Shown here: positions 9,911 through 21,875 of the stretch, piece by piece
How the letters are laid out: the number at the start of each line of letters is the position of its first letter
How positions within the stretch are numbered: position 1 is the first letter of the stretch
From: Athripsodes cinereus
Lineage: Eukaryota > Arthropoda > Insecta > Trichoptera > Leptoceridae
DNA length: 64,000 nucleotides
Assembly: GCA_947579605.1 (NCBI GenBank)
Contig: OX388317.1
Span: 19,115,384 to 19,179,383 of the forward strand
Direction: 5' to 3'
The notes under the pieces: model-generated
Told to the model about the DNA's origin: nothing
The model's database searches: none
What the model saw: the letters and a program-made list of their open reading frames with translations, nothing else
Made by a program: the position numbers and the translations under genes

Positions 9911-12830
9911 TTGAAGACCAATTCTTTGCATAGTTTCCAAGGAAACGTTTTGTTTGGCATAAAGTAGGCATTTCGTTATTTGTTTTTAACGTTATAACAT
10001 TTTTTAGAATGTTAATTATAACGGTGGATGACAGCAGGCTTAATTTAGCCTTTGACGCTGACATCGGTAGCATATGACAGAAATAATTTTTCATTCATTC
10101 AGTGCAATTCTATGTACACCAATTTACTCTCACCTTGTGCCAAAGTGCTTGTGCCAATCATTTAAAATTATACCTACCTATATAATATGGTTTTATATCT
10201 TCCAAAGAATTTTTAAACGTTATATAATTTTTGTCTTTGGCATTGTACCTGATCGTCATACTGTACTATAAGTTGATGATTTAGTGGCGAGATATTGTGG
10301 ATGAAAAAAAATATCTTCTCCCCTCCCCAAATATCGTTACTTTGTTTCTCTCAGCTAGGATTATCATTTTTTTCTTTATTGATTCCCATCATCAAAAGGA
10401 CATTATTTCACTGGATTTGGATATATTTTATTTCCAATGTGATTATATAACTAAGTGTATGCCTTCACAACAACAATATTGTATTGAGTTTTGTACTTTT
10501 TTAGAATTTTTTGAATTTTTTATTGCTAATACCAAAGTAATTTATAAATAAATAAATAAAATATTTTTTAGTGTACATTTTCACATGGTAGGTACAAATG
10601 ACGGGTTTGTTGCCTGTAGGCAATGTCTAACAACCAACCAGTTGTATAGTTGAGACATAATATGTTTACAATTAAAAACAATATTTAATTTTTGTAATTG
10701 AATAAATTATATTTATTTTTCACAGAAACAGTTTATTAAAATAATGGATTTTTTTATTGATTATAGAATCTATCTAATAATTGTATTTTTTCATGTTTAT
10801 ATATTACATTTTTCATAATGTTTACTTGTCTGCCGGTACCATTCAGTATTAGTTTTTGTGGTTATGAAATTAATTATTGTATTGCAAATGTACGGGCTTA
10901 TGTCTTGTATTATTAAATACACAAATAAATAAATATTTAAATAATATTTATTTATTTAATAATATTTTAATATTTATTTATTTATACTCCGCACAAGCAT
11001 TTAGTTGCTTATGGAGGGAGCATTTTTACTGTGTGTTATATTGTTTTATTAATGTAATATCAATGTATACTGTGTATTTATGAATAAAATAAATATATTA
11101 AAAAAAAAAATAATTATGTGAAGCAGCTCAGGTCTCTAGCCAAATTTTCGGGTGATGTAAGGAAGATCACTCTAGGAAAATAAAGTCAAGATCAATGTCC
11201 AAAATGACTGAAAAAAGGGTAAAAAAGGTTTAAAAACTTCTAAAAAAAGGTCTTGCAGAAAATTAAATTTATTTATAAGTAGTAGCTTGTTATCGTCGAT
11301 TGGTCAATTCCTTTCCAGTAAATAAAGAAAGTTGAACTATTATTGAAATGACAATATTTTTTTGTTTCCTTTTACATATGTAAGGAAATTCAGTCATTTC
11401 CTCAAGGTATTAAGGTTGCTTTCTTATACGTAGTATTGTATCTTACATTGTACACAACCCACATTAATGTAGGGCTTACAATAGAAATGTGTCATTTCAA
11501 ATAACCAATGTGTGTTATAAATAAGTTGATTTAATTAATTAAGAGAAAGACAAGAAACGAGGCCGGAAGCAAATACATACCTACGAAACCTCATGGACTT
11601 CTAAATGAAAGCTTATACGTTAAAACTTTTCAAATTTGTTGAATGAATATCGAAACGTCTCTTAATACAATATGCTTAATAATGTCTTTATTTCAGGACT
11701 TACAAGTATGCTCACTTGCTTTTCTCGCGAAGTTTAACAGCCTTCGTATTTATCATCAAGGTGTTTGAGATAGCCAGTAGATAGCTGCATTTATATAATC
11801 AAACAGATCATACTTTTTGTGCCTAATGAGCGTAATGCAAATATATTTTTAAAATTGAAATGGGTTATTAAATTTGATAAATTTATAAAAATAGACCGCA
11901 AAAATAATATCATTAAACAATAGCTTGTTCTGGAGTAGGCTAACAGTGGGATTGGAACCGGGGATTTCCCAATTGAAAGTCCGAGATTCTGTCATCAGAA
12001 TACAGACTACCTCAATCATTTGTGTATTCATATTGTAAATGGAGTGTTGTTTGAAGAATATATTTTATGTTTTTTTTATAAACAATATATGTATATGTGT
12101 TTTGTAAAATGTTGTACCTGGTTATGCAACAAATCTGCTGAATGAGGACCCATGAGTCTTTCAAGCTACCGTCCAATTCATTTATTTTTTTGCATACCCT
12201 AATATTTATATCAGTACACTATAGTTACTTACAACATACTTACTATCGCAGGGTCGGTACTTTGATTATTATATATGTATGTTTTTACCGCCACAGGGTA
12301 AGGGTAGTTGAGGTCGCTGAGGGTCGTAAAGGTCAGGACGGAGAAAGAAAAACAAACGACCTAAAAATTCATTTTGCGGTCACAATATGACTGACTCATG
12401 AAAAAAGCGGATAAGTCTAAAGAAAATTTATAATCATTATTCAGTAACTTCTTTTCCAATTTTAAATACTTGACATATTATGTTATGTCACTCATCCTAA
12501 ATGCCCTTTTTATGACTCGAAGAGGACCATCTGTAAATTCAAAAACGTTAAGTATCTTAACTGTCCTCATCGCTTGTAGCATTGGCGTGATAGTAAGATA
12601 AGTTATAATGTGAAATATTCTTCGTTTATCTATTTATATCTACCTATTTTAAGACGTTCAGGATGGATGTTATGTCTCAACGCTTAATCAAATATGTAAA
12701 ATATCTTACATTAATATGCCACGAGCTCGTGCCATTAATTTATAGAACGTTCGAAAGCTTAGTAAGGAGACTTTTCTGTTTCTACAAATCTACAAATACG
12801 ATCTATTAATAAGTATTATACTATTAGCTG
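9911..12830. other. sol1 intron; A/T-rich stretch and poly(A)-tailed retro-insert near 10870-11110
   Basis: Mostly unassigned A+T-rich DNA. At 10915-10985 there is a palindromic AATAAATAAATATTT-type stretch. At 11080-11110 GAATAAAATAAATATATT precedes a run of A, which looks like the 3' end of a retrotransposed sequence on the plus strand. No family is recognised and no coding frame is supported. Confidence 0.45.
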
Positions 12831-12837
12831 AATCTCT

Positions 12838-13092
12838 TAATTTTTTTATTGGCACAGAGAAGAGATCCTACATGTTTATTTTATGCAGCTGCTCTGCTGG
12901 CTACCTCACTTGTGGAATATGCTGTGATACTGTAGAAGTAGAAGTAGTAGTAGTATTATGTTTTTATACCATTACTGTATTTCTTACAAGTGAGGTTACC
13001 AGTACACTGATTGTATGCAAGAAACATGCAGGTTGTCCTCTCCATGTTTTAAATATCAAGACGGATGGCATGCCTCATCGCTGAATATATGT
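12838..13092. repeat. Two B copies in tail-to-tail inverted arrangement
   Basis: Plus copy 12838-12957 (TTATTGGCACAGAGAAGAGA ... CTGCTGGCTACCTCACTTGT ... AGTAGTAGTAGTA) is followed directly by minus copy 12964-13092 (ATACCATTACTG ... GCAAGAAACATGCAGGTTGT ... GCATGCCTCATCGCTGAATA). The pair meets at the TAG simple repeat and could fold back in RNA. Confidence 0.8.
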
Positions 13093-13973
13093 TTTATATC
13101 ATATAGATATGAAGTGTATTACAAATATCTGTCATTAACACGATACTCATAAACTCTTAAGAATGGCTAATCTATTCAATTTTGTTATTGAAGGCTGAAA
13201 ATTTTTTTTGTTCGTAAGAATAATAAAAAGGAGCAAGCCACATATATATTTCTCGAATAAATAAATTAATAAATAAATGTATTCCAGAAACTGTGCAAAT
13301 ACCTAAGTATTCAACGACTTATTGCCACGGCTCATGTATAAAAATTGTTGAAATAACTTTATTTGTCGAATATTTCAGGAGTCCAATGACTCCTATTTAT
13401 CCGTTTAGGTGACAATTTATTTATCATGTATAAAAAATTAATATCAACAATTTTCAGTTTATGTGTAGGTAGGTACTTATTATCAATACTGAATGTTCTT
13501 TTTTATTGATACGGTGAGAAGTCAGTTAGCCGGCTGACCAACTGCATGCCGTAATAAAAATACAAACAAATATACAAATACCCCCCAGTTGTGGGACATG
13601 CAGTGTAGCTATAGATAGATAAATAAAGATTTAATTAAAAAAAACTTAGCTTATTTTGTCTTACATTCAAAAATAGAAGTAGTTAGGTACACATTAACCC
13701 GTGTCCATACGTCAGGAAACGCTTGGAAAGTCAACAAACATAATATTATATAGAAAGCGGTACTTACTTACTGCTATACCTCAAGGGAACTTTTAACAGA
13801 CTTTATTAATGAGAGCTTTTTTACACTCGTAAATCAAATCTTTTCAAATTTTCTACATAACCACCTACTTTTGAATAACTCAACTTCAGTACCTAACTTA
13901 TTTTTTTACATATATAACTACCGTATTAGAGTAGAAACAGTAGAATACCATTTTCAATGTTGACAAAAACATG

Positions 13974-14660
13974 TAGGCTAGTTAGCAAAATAAATTAATA
14001 AAACAAATGTTTTTATCTACTATTCGATTTATTTACGAGAGAGACATCTTTCGTCTTGTAAGGACATTTTCAATCTCTTGTTGACATTCTCCTAATGTCC
14101 TAACAAGACGAAAGACGTCTCTCTCGTAAATAAATCGAATAGTAGAATAAAATGTTTCAATCTCTTGTTGACATTGTCCTAATGTCCTAACAAGACGAAA
14201 GACATCTCTCTCGTGAATAAATCGAATAGTAGAATAAAATGTTTCAATCTCTTGTTGACATTGTCCTAATGTCCTAACAAGACGAAAGACATCTCTCTCG
14301 TGAATAAATCGAATAGTAGAATAAAATGTTTCAATCTCTTGTTGACATTGTCCTAATGTCCTAACAAGACGAAAGACATCTCTCTCGTGAATAAATCGAA
14401 TAGTAGAATAAAATGTTTCAATCTCTTGTTGACATTGTCCTAATGTCCTAACAAGACGAAAGACATCTCTCTCGTGAATAAATCGAATAGTAAAATAAAA
14501 TGTTTCAATCTCTTGTTGACATTGTCCTAATGTCCTAACAAGACGAAAGACATCTCTCTCGTGAATAAATCGAATAGTAGAATAAAATGTTTGTTTTATT
14601 TATTTTGCTATGGAATTCTACTACCTGAACACCGACACTGTGAATAAATAGGCTAGTTAG
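13974..14660. mobile_element. Foldback element D, copy 2, with internal 87-bp satellite expansion
   Basis: The element (13986-14648) is flanked by a perfect 12-bp direct repeat, TAGGCTAGTTAG, at 13974-13985 and 14649-14660. The left arm TACTATTCGATTTATTTACG ... CTTTCGTCTTG is the reverse complement of the right arm CAAGACGAAAGAC ... CGTAAATAAATCGAATAGTA. The segment from TCTTGTTGACATT through the right arm is repeated six times with an 87-bp period (about 14080-14580) with very few differences. No open frame of note. The flanks resemble B sequence, so it probably landed in an old B copy. Confidence 0.88.
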
Positions 14661-14867
14661 GTCGCTGGTAACTCCACGGGATATATCATGATGCTTAATG
14701 TAGACGGATGGATCGACAAAAGTAAAGATTTTATTCTACCAAAGATTTCATTCTGACTAAACATCTTTTGTCTTCTTAGATCGACAATACTCTTAGAAGA
14801 TAAATACGTCATTTTCAAATACATTTATTAGTAGATAGGTATATAAAATACAAAGGGTTTCACACTA

Positions 14868-15075
14868 TTTTCAGTAAGTTTTCGAGTGCCTAAAGATTGA
14901 CAGGTATTTGTAAAAGGTCACGAATACGACATTTTGAATTCAGTGATTAACTATGCCACCCATCATGAATGTCTTATTTTTAAATGGCACGGAAAACACG
15001 ACTTGTATATTTTTTACATATGGTATGTCTAGTTTAGATATTCCATTTGTGCGAGATGACGTGATAGTATAGATA
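14868..15075 (+). repeat. SINE-like repeat B copy, degenerate
   Basis: It starts at GTTTTCGAGTGCCTAAAGA, includes ATGCCACCCATCATGAATGT and GGCACGGAAAACACGACTTG, and ends near GACGTGATAGTATAGAT. Confidence 0.75.
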
Positions 15076-15079
15076 AAAA

Positions 15080-16510
15080 AATCTGTGATACAAAAAGAAA
15101 TAGAAATGGGTGTAAAACCTTACTTATGTTTATTTAAAAATCACAGAATTGAAGGTTAAGAACAATCATTGTAATAAATTTATAAATTATTGGGAGTATT
15201 TTTCTAATCTCAGGACTCAGAAGAAGATTAAGAAAATTTATTCATTAAATTAAGGGGTAGAAACGCAGATGTTTTTGTTTTTTTTTAAAACAAAGCCATT
15301 TTTACTTGAAAACTTTTATTTATCATAAAAAGCTTTTTATATTCATATACTTGGAATTAAAAATCCGCTAATAATATTATTTAAACAAGGCCAGTACTAC
15401 AATTTCCATTTTCAGACTTCTTTGCATACCAAAATACCTTTAAGACATCTCGCTTCAGTTTCAAGGAGAAATCCATCACACAAATAATAGGTACTTGGAA
15501 GCTTTCTGACATACTTTAAAAGTGAAATAACGAAGGCACTTCTGTTAAAAGCTTCACATAAAAATGTATTTCCAAATAACCCTTACAAATTTCCAATTTT
15601 CATGTTAATTTCATATTTTATATTCATCAATTAATTATTAATCCATAGGTTCGTACGATATTCACTAAAACAGTTTTTTTTTTTAATATTAGATTAAAAT
15701 TAATATTTAAATTCATACGGTCACATCACTTTACACAAATAGGTTAGCCAGAAGACCAACTACATTTTATTAAGTAAATAAAATATCAGCGCCCTAAACA
15801 AAGTCGAAATTTGGTAATGTGGAACGAATGGTAGAGGAAAGGATGACAAAGAGGATAAACTAGTGCATCTAAGGTTGCATGAATGTAGAGGAGGTGAAAG
15901 ACAGATCTATATGGCGTTCCGTTCTCTCTGCCTATCTCACTTAGTATGCAGCTTGAGGGTGTAGTATAGTATAGTAAACAAAGTCGAAATAAGCTGTGCT
16001 TGTGTTTTGAAGGTGGAGTGGGTCCACAAATGACTCCAGTGTGTTTAAAATATTAATCAAAAGAAAATCAAAATTAATGGTAGGAATTCGCTTGCGGGTA
16101 AAACTGAGTTCTATTCTATTTTTCTCAAGGCCATCCACTCGTTTGCGAGTGATTTAGGGGTAAAACTGAGTTAAGCTTGTCTTTAAAGAGTGACTTGGAA
16201 ATTCTAATGTCACGTAATAAATTGAATTAGAACCCTAATTTTAACTACAATGGCTAATTTTAAATGTTTTTTGCACACGAACAAAATGTACCGAGTTACA
16301 ATTTTTCCTGTGTACTTTATGTAGGTAGTAAATGCCGTAAAAACGCGGGTCGCATGATGCGTGACCAATGTATAAATTGTCTAAAAAAACGCCAATACTA
16401 ACATTTTCTGTTAAAGCAGACCCGTTCAAAACTTCAGAGATCTGTATTTTTTAACGGTTCGCCGGATTCAAGATACAATATCTGCTATCGACTTTTTTTC
16501 TATCTGTTTC
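15080..16510. other. sol1 intron; RTE-like LINE 3' fragment at 15840-15975
   Basis: The plus strand at 15865-15960 reads GCMNVEEVKDRSIWRSVLSA and then YL, matching the C-terminus of the LINE at 61183-61707, and ends in GTAGTATAGTATAG. A worn B piece is at about 15700-15770. The remainder is unassigned. Confidence 0.6.
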
Positions 16511-16514
16511 TTAA

Positions 16515-16640
16515 TTTATCTAACTAAACCATCACGACATATCCCTCAAGAGCTAGCGGACTTACCAAATGTAATAAATATACAAGGCTTACTCATTGTG
16601 CCAAAAAATTAAACACATCCAGAATGGGTGGCATACTTTT
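16515..16640 (-). repeat. SINE-like repeat B, degenerate copy
   Basis: ACCATCACGACATATCCC, GAGCTAGCGGACT, TCATTGTGCC and CCAGAATGGGTGGCAT follow the minus-strand order of B. Confidence 0.65.
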
Positions 16641-16819
16641 GACGCCGTTTAACTGTACCTTAGCCGTCTTAAGACCTCCAATGTTTAATATCTTATTTGT
16701 AACGCTGTTTTTTAACAGTTTCAAAAACTATGCTTCACTTAAACATGATATTTGTATCATTTAAGACTGGCCTTTTATCAAAAGCAAATTGAATATAGAT
16801 ACCAAATTCAATTCTATAC

Positions 16820-17010
16820 TTATACGGTAGCGGCGTCGGGAGTAGCCCCTCAGTCTACATCTCGGCAGCCTCCCCTGCGACCTTTGACTGATTTCCAGCA
16901 CCATTATTCCCTGTGAATGTCAATTACTCACACAGCGCCACCCGGTAGAGGCGGTCGCTATTTTATCGACCGGAAAAAGTGATCGAACTTTCTCGTTTTT
17001 CATTTTCAAA
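16820..17010. other. G+C-rich island of unknown nature
   Basis: This stretch, containing GGCGTCGGGAGTAGCCCC, CGGCAGCCTCCCCTGCGACC, CAGCGCCACCCGGTAGAGG and ATCGACCGG, is much richer in G+C and CpG than its surroundings. It has no long frame. It could be a retroelement 5' UTR or promoter, or a cryptic regulatory element. GTCGGGAGTAG also occurs at about 21644. Confidence 0.4.
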
Positions 17011-17253
17011 CGTTCCGCTTAGAGATGAATAGTATACATCAAAAGTGGTACAATTCTACATTTTCTCTAAATGATAAATCGAAATGGACTGACAGTTCTA
17101 CTGCCAATCAGAACTTGACGTTCCAATATAATTATTACATAGTGGAAGCGCACCAACCTAAGTAATTGTGCCATGGAGGTGAACTTGACCAGTAGCGTGA
17201 AAATAAACAAAGAACTATTTTAATAAAATTGTAACTTTTGCAGCGTCTAATAA

Positions 17254-17359
17254 TGTCGATGTTTTCGGGTTTGCTTCGTGGGTCTACGCCGTTCTCTTTT
17301 CTTCGAAAGCTCGAAGGAGAATGACGGAGACCCACGCAGCAACCCCGAGAACATCAACA
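17254..17359. repeat. Palindromic foldback sequence J
   Basis: Left arm TGTCGATGTTTTCGGGTTTG continuing through TCGTGGGTCTACGCCGTTCT is complementary to AGAATGACGGAGACCCACGC and AACCCCGAGAACATCAACA. The arms are about 50 bp and almost touch. Open frames on both strands here are consequences of the palindrome. Confidence 0.75.
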
Positions 17360-17984
17360 ATACAAGAACTTTCAGCTTAAATTTTCGAAACTCCACAATC
17401 AGCAAACAAACGAAAGATTTATTTGTGTACAAAGTATTTTCTTATTTTCTCTCTGCCCTTTCTCACACTTCTCCTCTTGGCAGCACACATGGTAGAAATG
17501 AACACCCTTCATTGCAAGCGATTTTGTGCAAATCAATTGCCTCATCTCGATTTATTTTATCCTGGCGGATGAAAAATCATCGACCATTCTGTAAATTCTT
17601 CTAGTAAATAACAAAGTATTCTAAGCCTACAAAATTATAATTATTATACACGTTTGTTGTTCTCTTGAGCAATATATCATTCTAAGTGTCTTGTTATGAT
17701 AGCCTATGAGTATTCTAGCACACACTAAGTGTCCTTTCTGTCCCAATCAAGAGAATGCCGTACGAGTTAATTTGATTAAATTTAATATAAAGAGCACTAA
17801 AGACTAACAAACGAGATATTGTATGTAGATACCTCTTAGGCCTAAATTCTCAATCAGAAGTGGCACAAGTATTTGATATTCTCCTCCATAAACAAACAAG
17901 AACACTACATGTTGAGTGCAAGAGGAGAGACATTCGATAAAACCCACAGTAGACGAGAATAGGTAACCTATAATTTTCTTTGGA

Positions 17985-18115
17985 CTCTATACCATCATGG
18001 CATCTGTCACACCTAAGGTAGCAAGTGAGCTAAATGCATCTAAACAACTTTAAATAAGAAGATTTTAGAACGGTTGACATGCCTCACCGCTGAATATTAG
18101 ATGTTAAATATCTTC
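17985..18115 (-). repeat. SINE-like repeat B, degenerate copy
   Basis: CTATACCATCATGGCAT, CACACCTAAGGTAGC, TAGAACGGTTGACATGCC and CTCACCGCTGAATA keep the minus-strand B order. Confidence 0.6.
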
Positions 18116-18119
18116 TACG

Positions 18120-19439
18120 TGATTTTTTTATGAGTATCTGATATTTACAGCTGGATGTATGAAAACTTATAAAAAAGAATATCTAAAATATGTAAAAAAA
18201 TACATTTTTAAACTTTTTCAGAAGTCAGGTTTCATCTAATAACACCTTCACACATGCATCACAGTTAGTTTTAAAACTTTGTTTATGTTTTCGGCATTAA
18301 CTATATAACAATTTCTAGACATATTGATATGATTTTTTAGATTATTATGTAATTATTGTTATTTTTTGAGCTTTTTATTTGCTACCGCGGTTTCGGTGGA
18401 GCGTCCACCATTAACGAGCGTTAATCTAAAACTAGTTTTAAAACATTTATTATTCATTTATATCCCATAACCAATCTCACTCAATCACTCTCTTATCACA
18501 CTTAACAAAATAATATAAAAAAACGCAATTTCACTTGTTCCATTTTTCTCCTGAGTTTTACAAATACACGAGCGATTGACTTTCTACCTATTTTGAATAG
18601 TAAACAAAAGTTTTATTTGTGAAAGATTTGTAACAAGAAAAAATGGTTTCCTTTTTTTAAGACGCTAATCCTTCGAAATAAAGGATTGTTTTTTTCCTTA
18701 CGGCAAGTTAGTCAGAATTGCGAATCAATTCGTATGATATTGACTAAAAAACATTTTTTAATCTGAGCAAGCGGAAAAAGAAATGATCCGATGATATTAT
18801 TGAGCAGTACCTAATGAAATATTTAAGGCTTTGTAAAATATTTCCTCGGGAAGTACTAAAATAGAATTAAAGAAAGCACTTGCAATTATTCTACTCAATA
18901 ATACTATAGTTTAAAAATAGATTAAACGCTAATAATGGGTTAGTTGAAAAATATTGCAAACCAGAGATATGTTAACCCTCTGTGCATTGAATTACAGAAC
19001 TAGTGTATTTTGATACTCTATAATGATTGATATTTATTTATTTAATGCGTAATAAACGTCTAATGCCTTTTGCAAACATAAAATACCTATTATAAAATAA
19101 AAAAAATACACATTTCACATCCAACCAAAATAAGCTTATAAAAAACAAACTATATAAACAATAACTTCTTGTAACTAATTGTAACTAATGATCAGTGAAG
19201 AATAACATACATATTTGTAACTTACCATTCCATATTCTGAATTATGAATTGTTTTGCACATGTATCACATGTTTAATTTGTTTTTATTAAAGTATTTTAT
19301 CTCATCTTATGTATGTATGTATTATTATTTATTGTATCGGTGTATTAATTATGTATGTATAAATTAGATTATTTATTTATAATTTTAAAATTTCTTCTCT
19401 TTGGGTTCCTATATTTTTAATTATTTCTTTTCTTTTTTT
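18120..19439. other. sol1 intron, nothing recognised
   Basis: A+T-rich; no supported gene, named repeat or structured RNA seen. Confidence 0.5.
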
Positions 19440-19625
19440 ATTATTTTGGGTAGGCATAGACCTACTTTTTTTATTTTTATTTTTAAGGTTGACTGGAAGA
19501 CGTTGCCTAGCAACAAGTCCGCCTTTTGGCCAAATTTTGTTAATTGTCACGTTTTGTAATGTTGTATTTTATTGTTTATGTATTTGTGTAAAATTATGGT
19601 CAATAAAGTTTTATTTATTTTATTT
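19440..19625 (+). repeat. LINE 3'-UTR-like repeat with GGTTGACTGGAAGA motif and (TTTA) tail
   Basis: The segment has AAGGTTGACTGGAAGACGTT, GCCTAGCAACAAGTCCGCCT and GTCAATAAAGTTTTATTTA. This order is typical of lepidopteran non-LTR 3' UTRs and is the plus-strand relative of repeat A. Confidence 0.6.
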
Positions 19626-19646
19626 TATTTAATATCGTACATATCT

Positions 19647-19788
19647 GTCTAGAGCAGTGGTTCCCAAAGTTGACTGGGCTTTGACCCATCTAATAAAAAA
19701 TTTCAATCTTGAGACCCGCCCTTTAGCTGTTGTAGAGAAAAGAGGGCAGAAATATTGATATTGCAGTTTGGGATATACTGGTCTAGAG
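19647..19788. mobile_element. 126-bp hAT-type MITE with 8-bp target duplication
   Basis: The element (19655-19780) starts CAGTGGTTCCCAAAGTT and ends AGTTTGGGATATACTG. These are imperfect inverted repeats with the hAT-type terminus. The 8-bp direct repeat GTCTAGAG flanks it exactly (19647-19654, 19781-19788). No coding capacity. Confidence 0.88.
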
Positions 19789-19844
19789 ACATTTTATTTT
19801 GTATATGCTCGATATAAAAAAAAGTGAATTCGTTGATTACTTCA

Positions 19845-20045
19845 TATTTGCAAATTCACTGGGGCAGTGTTAGAGATCCAAAGAAAATTTCAAGAGCTAA
19901 AAAGATGGACCAACCAAATTAAGGAGGCCACTCAGGTTACATGCCCTTCATGGAGTTTTACACATGGTATAGGATCGTTGCACGTTATGGCGACAAATGA
20001 TGAATAAAGTATGAGGGTCACAATCCTCTGGCTTAGAAGAAGAGG
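19845..20045 (+). mobile_element. RTE-like LINE 3' remnant
   Basis: One frame reads KRWTNQIKEATQVTCP and then a degraded part ending in a stop, followed by ATGAGGGTCACAATCCTC and a GAAGAAGAGG tail. The RW.. .IKEAT pattern is that of the C-terminal end of RTE-type LINE proteins. Badly decayed; family assignment tentative. Confidence 0.45.
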
Positions 20046-20604
20046 AATCAGTTTAAAAATATACATGACTGAGTGGGCGACGTGTTCTCTCCCGGTAATT
20101 CCGCGTAGTATTTAATAATTCGTTTGATAAATTCGAATAAATTGGAAATATCATTTTGATAATATAAAAACAAGGTTTTGCTATTTACTCCCTTCTTAAA
20201 ATTGAAATTTTAAGCTACTTATTGGAACGAAATTCTCAGTAAGAATATTATTATGTAGATATAAATGTACCTTCCTCGATTAATATTTTACATTTGTTTG
20301 ATTTTCGTGGTAAGTGAAAAATATTAAATTCTCGATAAAAATCAATGTCGATAAGTAATGATGAAAATGATTGGATTGTGGTCTGATAAATAAAATCAGG
20401 GAAATTTGTTAGCACGAGTCTTAACTAAATACCTAGGTCCGATCCACTCATTAATTATTTCTCATCTATGAAAGATAACATAAATTTACCTTAGAAAGAC
20501 CACTAAAATTTACCATAGAAAGACAAATAAGAGATTTTCATTATTTTACTTCTAAGATGCAACTTTTTTCTTTCATTGCTCATATTATCATTATATTGTG
20601 GACT

Positions 20605-20808
20605 CGTATAATAATGTAAAAGGCAGGTGTTCGAAAAAATAAGACATTTTACATCTTAAATTCGGCGATGAGGTTTGCCACCCATCCTGAATGTCTTGAT
20701 TTTATATTGGCACGGAGAAGACAGCTTGCATGTTTTATATGCAGCTGGTCTGCTGGCTACCCCACTTGTGGGATGTGCCGTGATGGTATAGTAGTAGTAG
20801 TAGTATAA
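20605..20808 (+). repeat. SINE-like repeat B, well-preserved copy
   Basis: AAAAGGCAGGTGTTCGAAAA, ATTCGGCGATGAGGTTTGCC, ACCCATCCTGAATGTCTTGA, TTGGCACGGAGAAGACAGC, CTGGTCTGCTGGCTACCCC and GGGATGTGCCGTGATGGTAT are followed by a (TAG)n tail. It is close in sequence to 24890-25182. Confidence 0.92.
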
Positions 20809-21369
20809 TTATTGACAGCTATTCTTGATGGCGCAATGATTGTGGATTTTATATTCAATTTATTGATTCATTTAAAATGATTCGTATAATACTTTTTAAT
20901 TTTTTTTTGTGATCTTTGTACGGTTAAGAATGAACTTAAAAAAATATCTAATCTTTCACATAAAATGTCTGTTATCCAAATACTATTGCCAATCCACTAC
21001 ATCCGAACAATACCTGCTGATCATTTTCTCCAATATTACATTTATTACTACTATACCAACTGTTTTGTCTGAGGATGTGATTATTTCATTATTTATTATT
21101 TTTGTACATACATCATCATCAAATAACAGTATTAACAAAATAATATTTATTTTAGAAATAAACGACAATTGCCTTTGCAAGTATAAAGGTAAACTTTAAA
21201 ATATTACATAATCATTGGACACATTAAAATAATATGTGAAACAAAATAATAAGACGATACGCAGTCGCGAGATTATCACTGTTTAGTGATTTCTTACATC
21301 TGCTTTATACTCACAGAGATTATTGCCGATTCAAATTTATGTCTGATTAAACATATTCACGGTTGACAA

Positions 21370-21660
21370 TTGTTTTTAGTGCATACTGACCAAGATTGCT
21401 AAAATGTACCTCCATAGCAATCTTAAGTTTTGACAGTTGTTAGATTGCGTTTAAGACGTCTATTAAGATTTGACCTTGGCAATGTTGTGTCAAGAGTACC
21501 GATTTCATACAAGTATTAAGATCTTAACGAATTTTTAAGACATCAAAGTAGATCGGTCTAAAAGTTAAGATTTAGATCGTGTTCAAAAGTACGAATTCGC
21601 CATTTTAAGATGCAAACAAGATTAGATCGTATTTAGATTGTGTCGGGAGTAGGGCTGCAA
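21370..21660. other. Unassigned stretch with repeated AGATCG/AAGATT motifs
   Basis: CAAGATTGCTAAAATG and ATAGCAATCTTAAG form a small inverted pair. TTAGATCG-type words recur up to GTGTCGGGAGTAGGGC at 21641. It may be a worn foldback element; no coding frame. Confidence 0.3.
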
Positions 21661-21875
21661 AACACTTTAGTAGCAGCTGTTATTTGAACATTTCACAAAC
21701 GACATACTTGTTATTTAAAAGAATCCATATTGATGAAAACATTGGATTGAATTGGTGCATCAAATAGTTTTACGAATAAAGTTTAAGCATAATCAAGGAA
21801 TACTCTATTCTCGTACTAGATAAAATGACTTATAAACCAGGCTTAAATGTTCAGTTTTATATTACGGGTGTCATA

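Noticed and set aside
14080..14580. CRISPR-like array or hammerhead retrozyme in the 87-bp repeats
   Set aside because: Units are contiguous with no variable spacers, the host is eukaryotic, and neither strand contains the CTGANGA core needed for a hammerhead.
17278..17604. 108-residue frame in the palindrome J region
   Set aside because: Similar frames exist on both strands because the DNA is palindromic; no protein family features.
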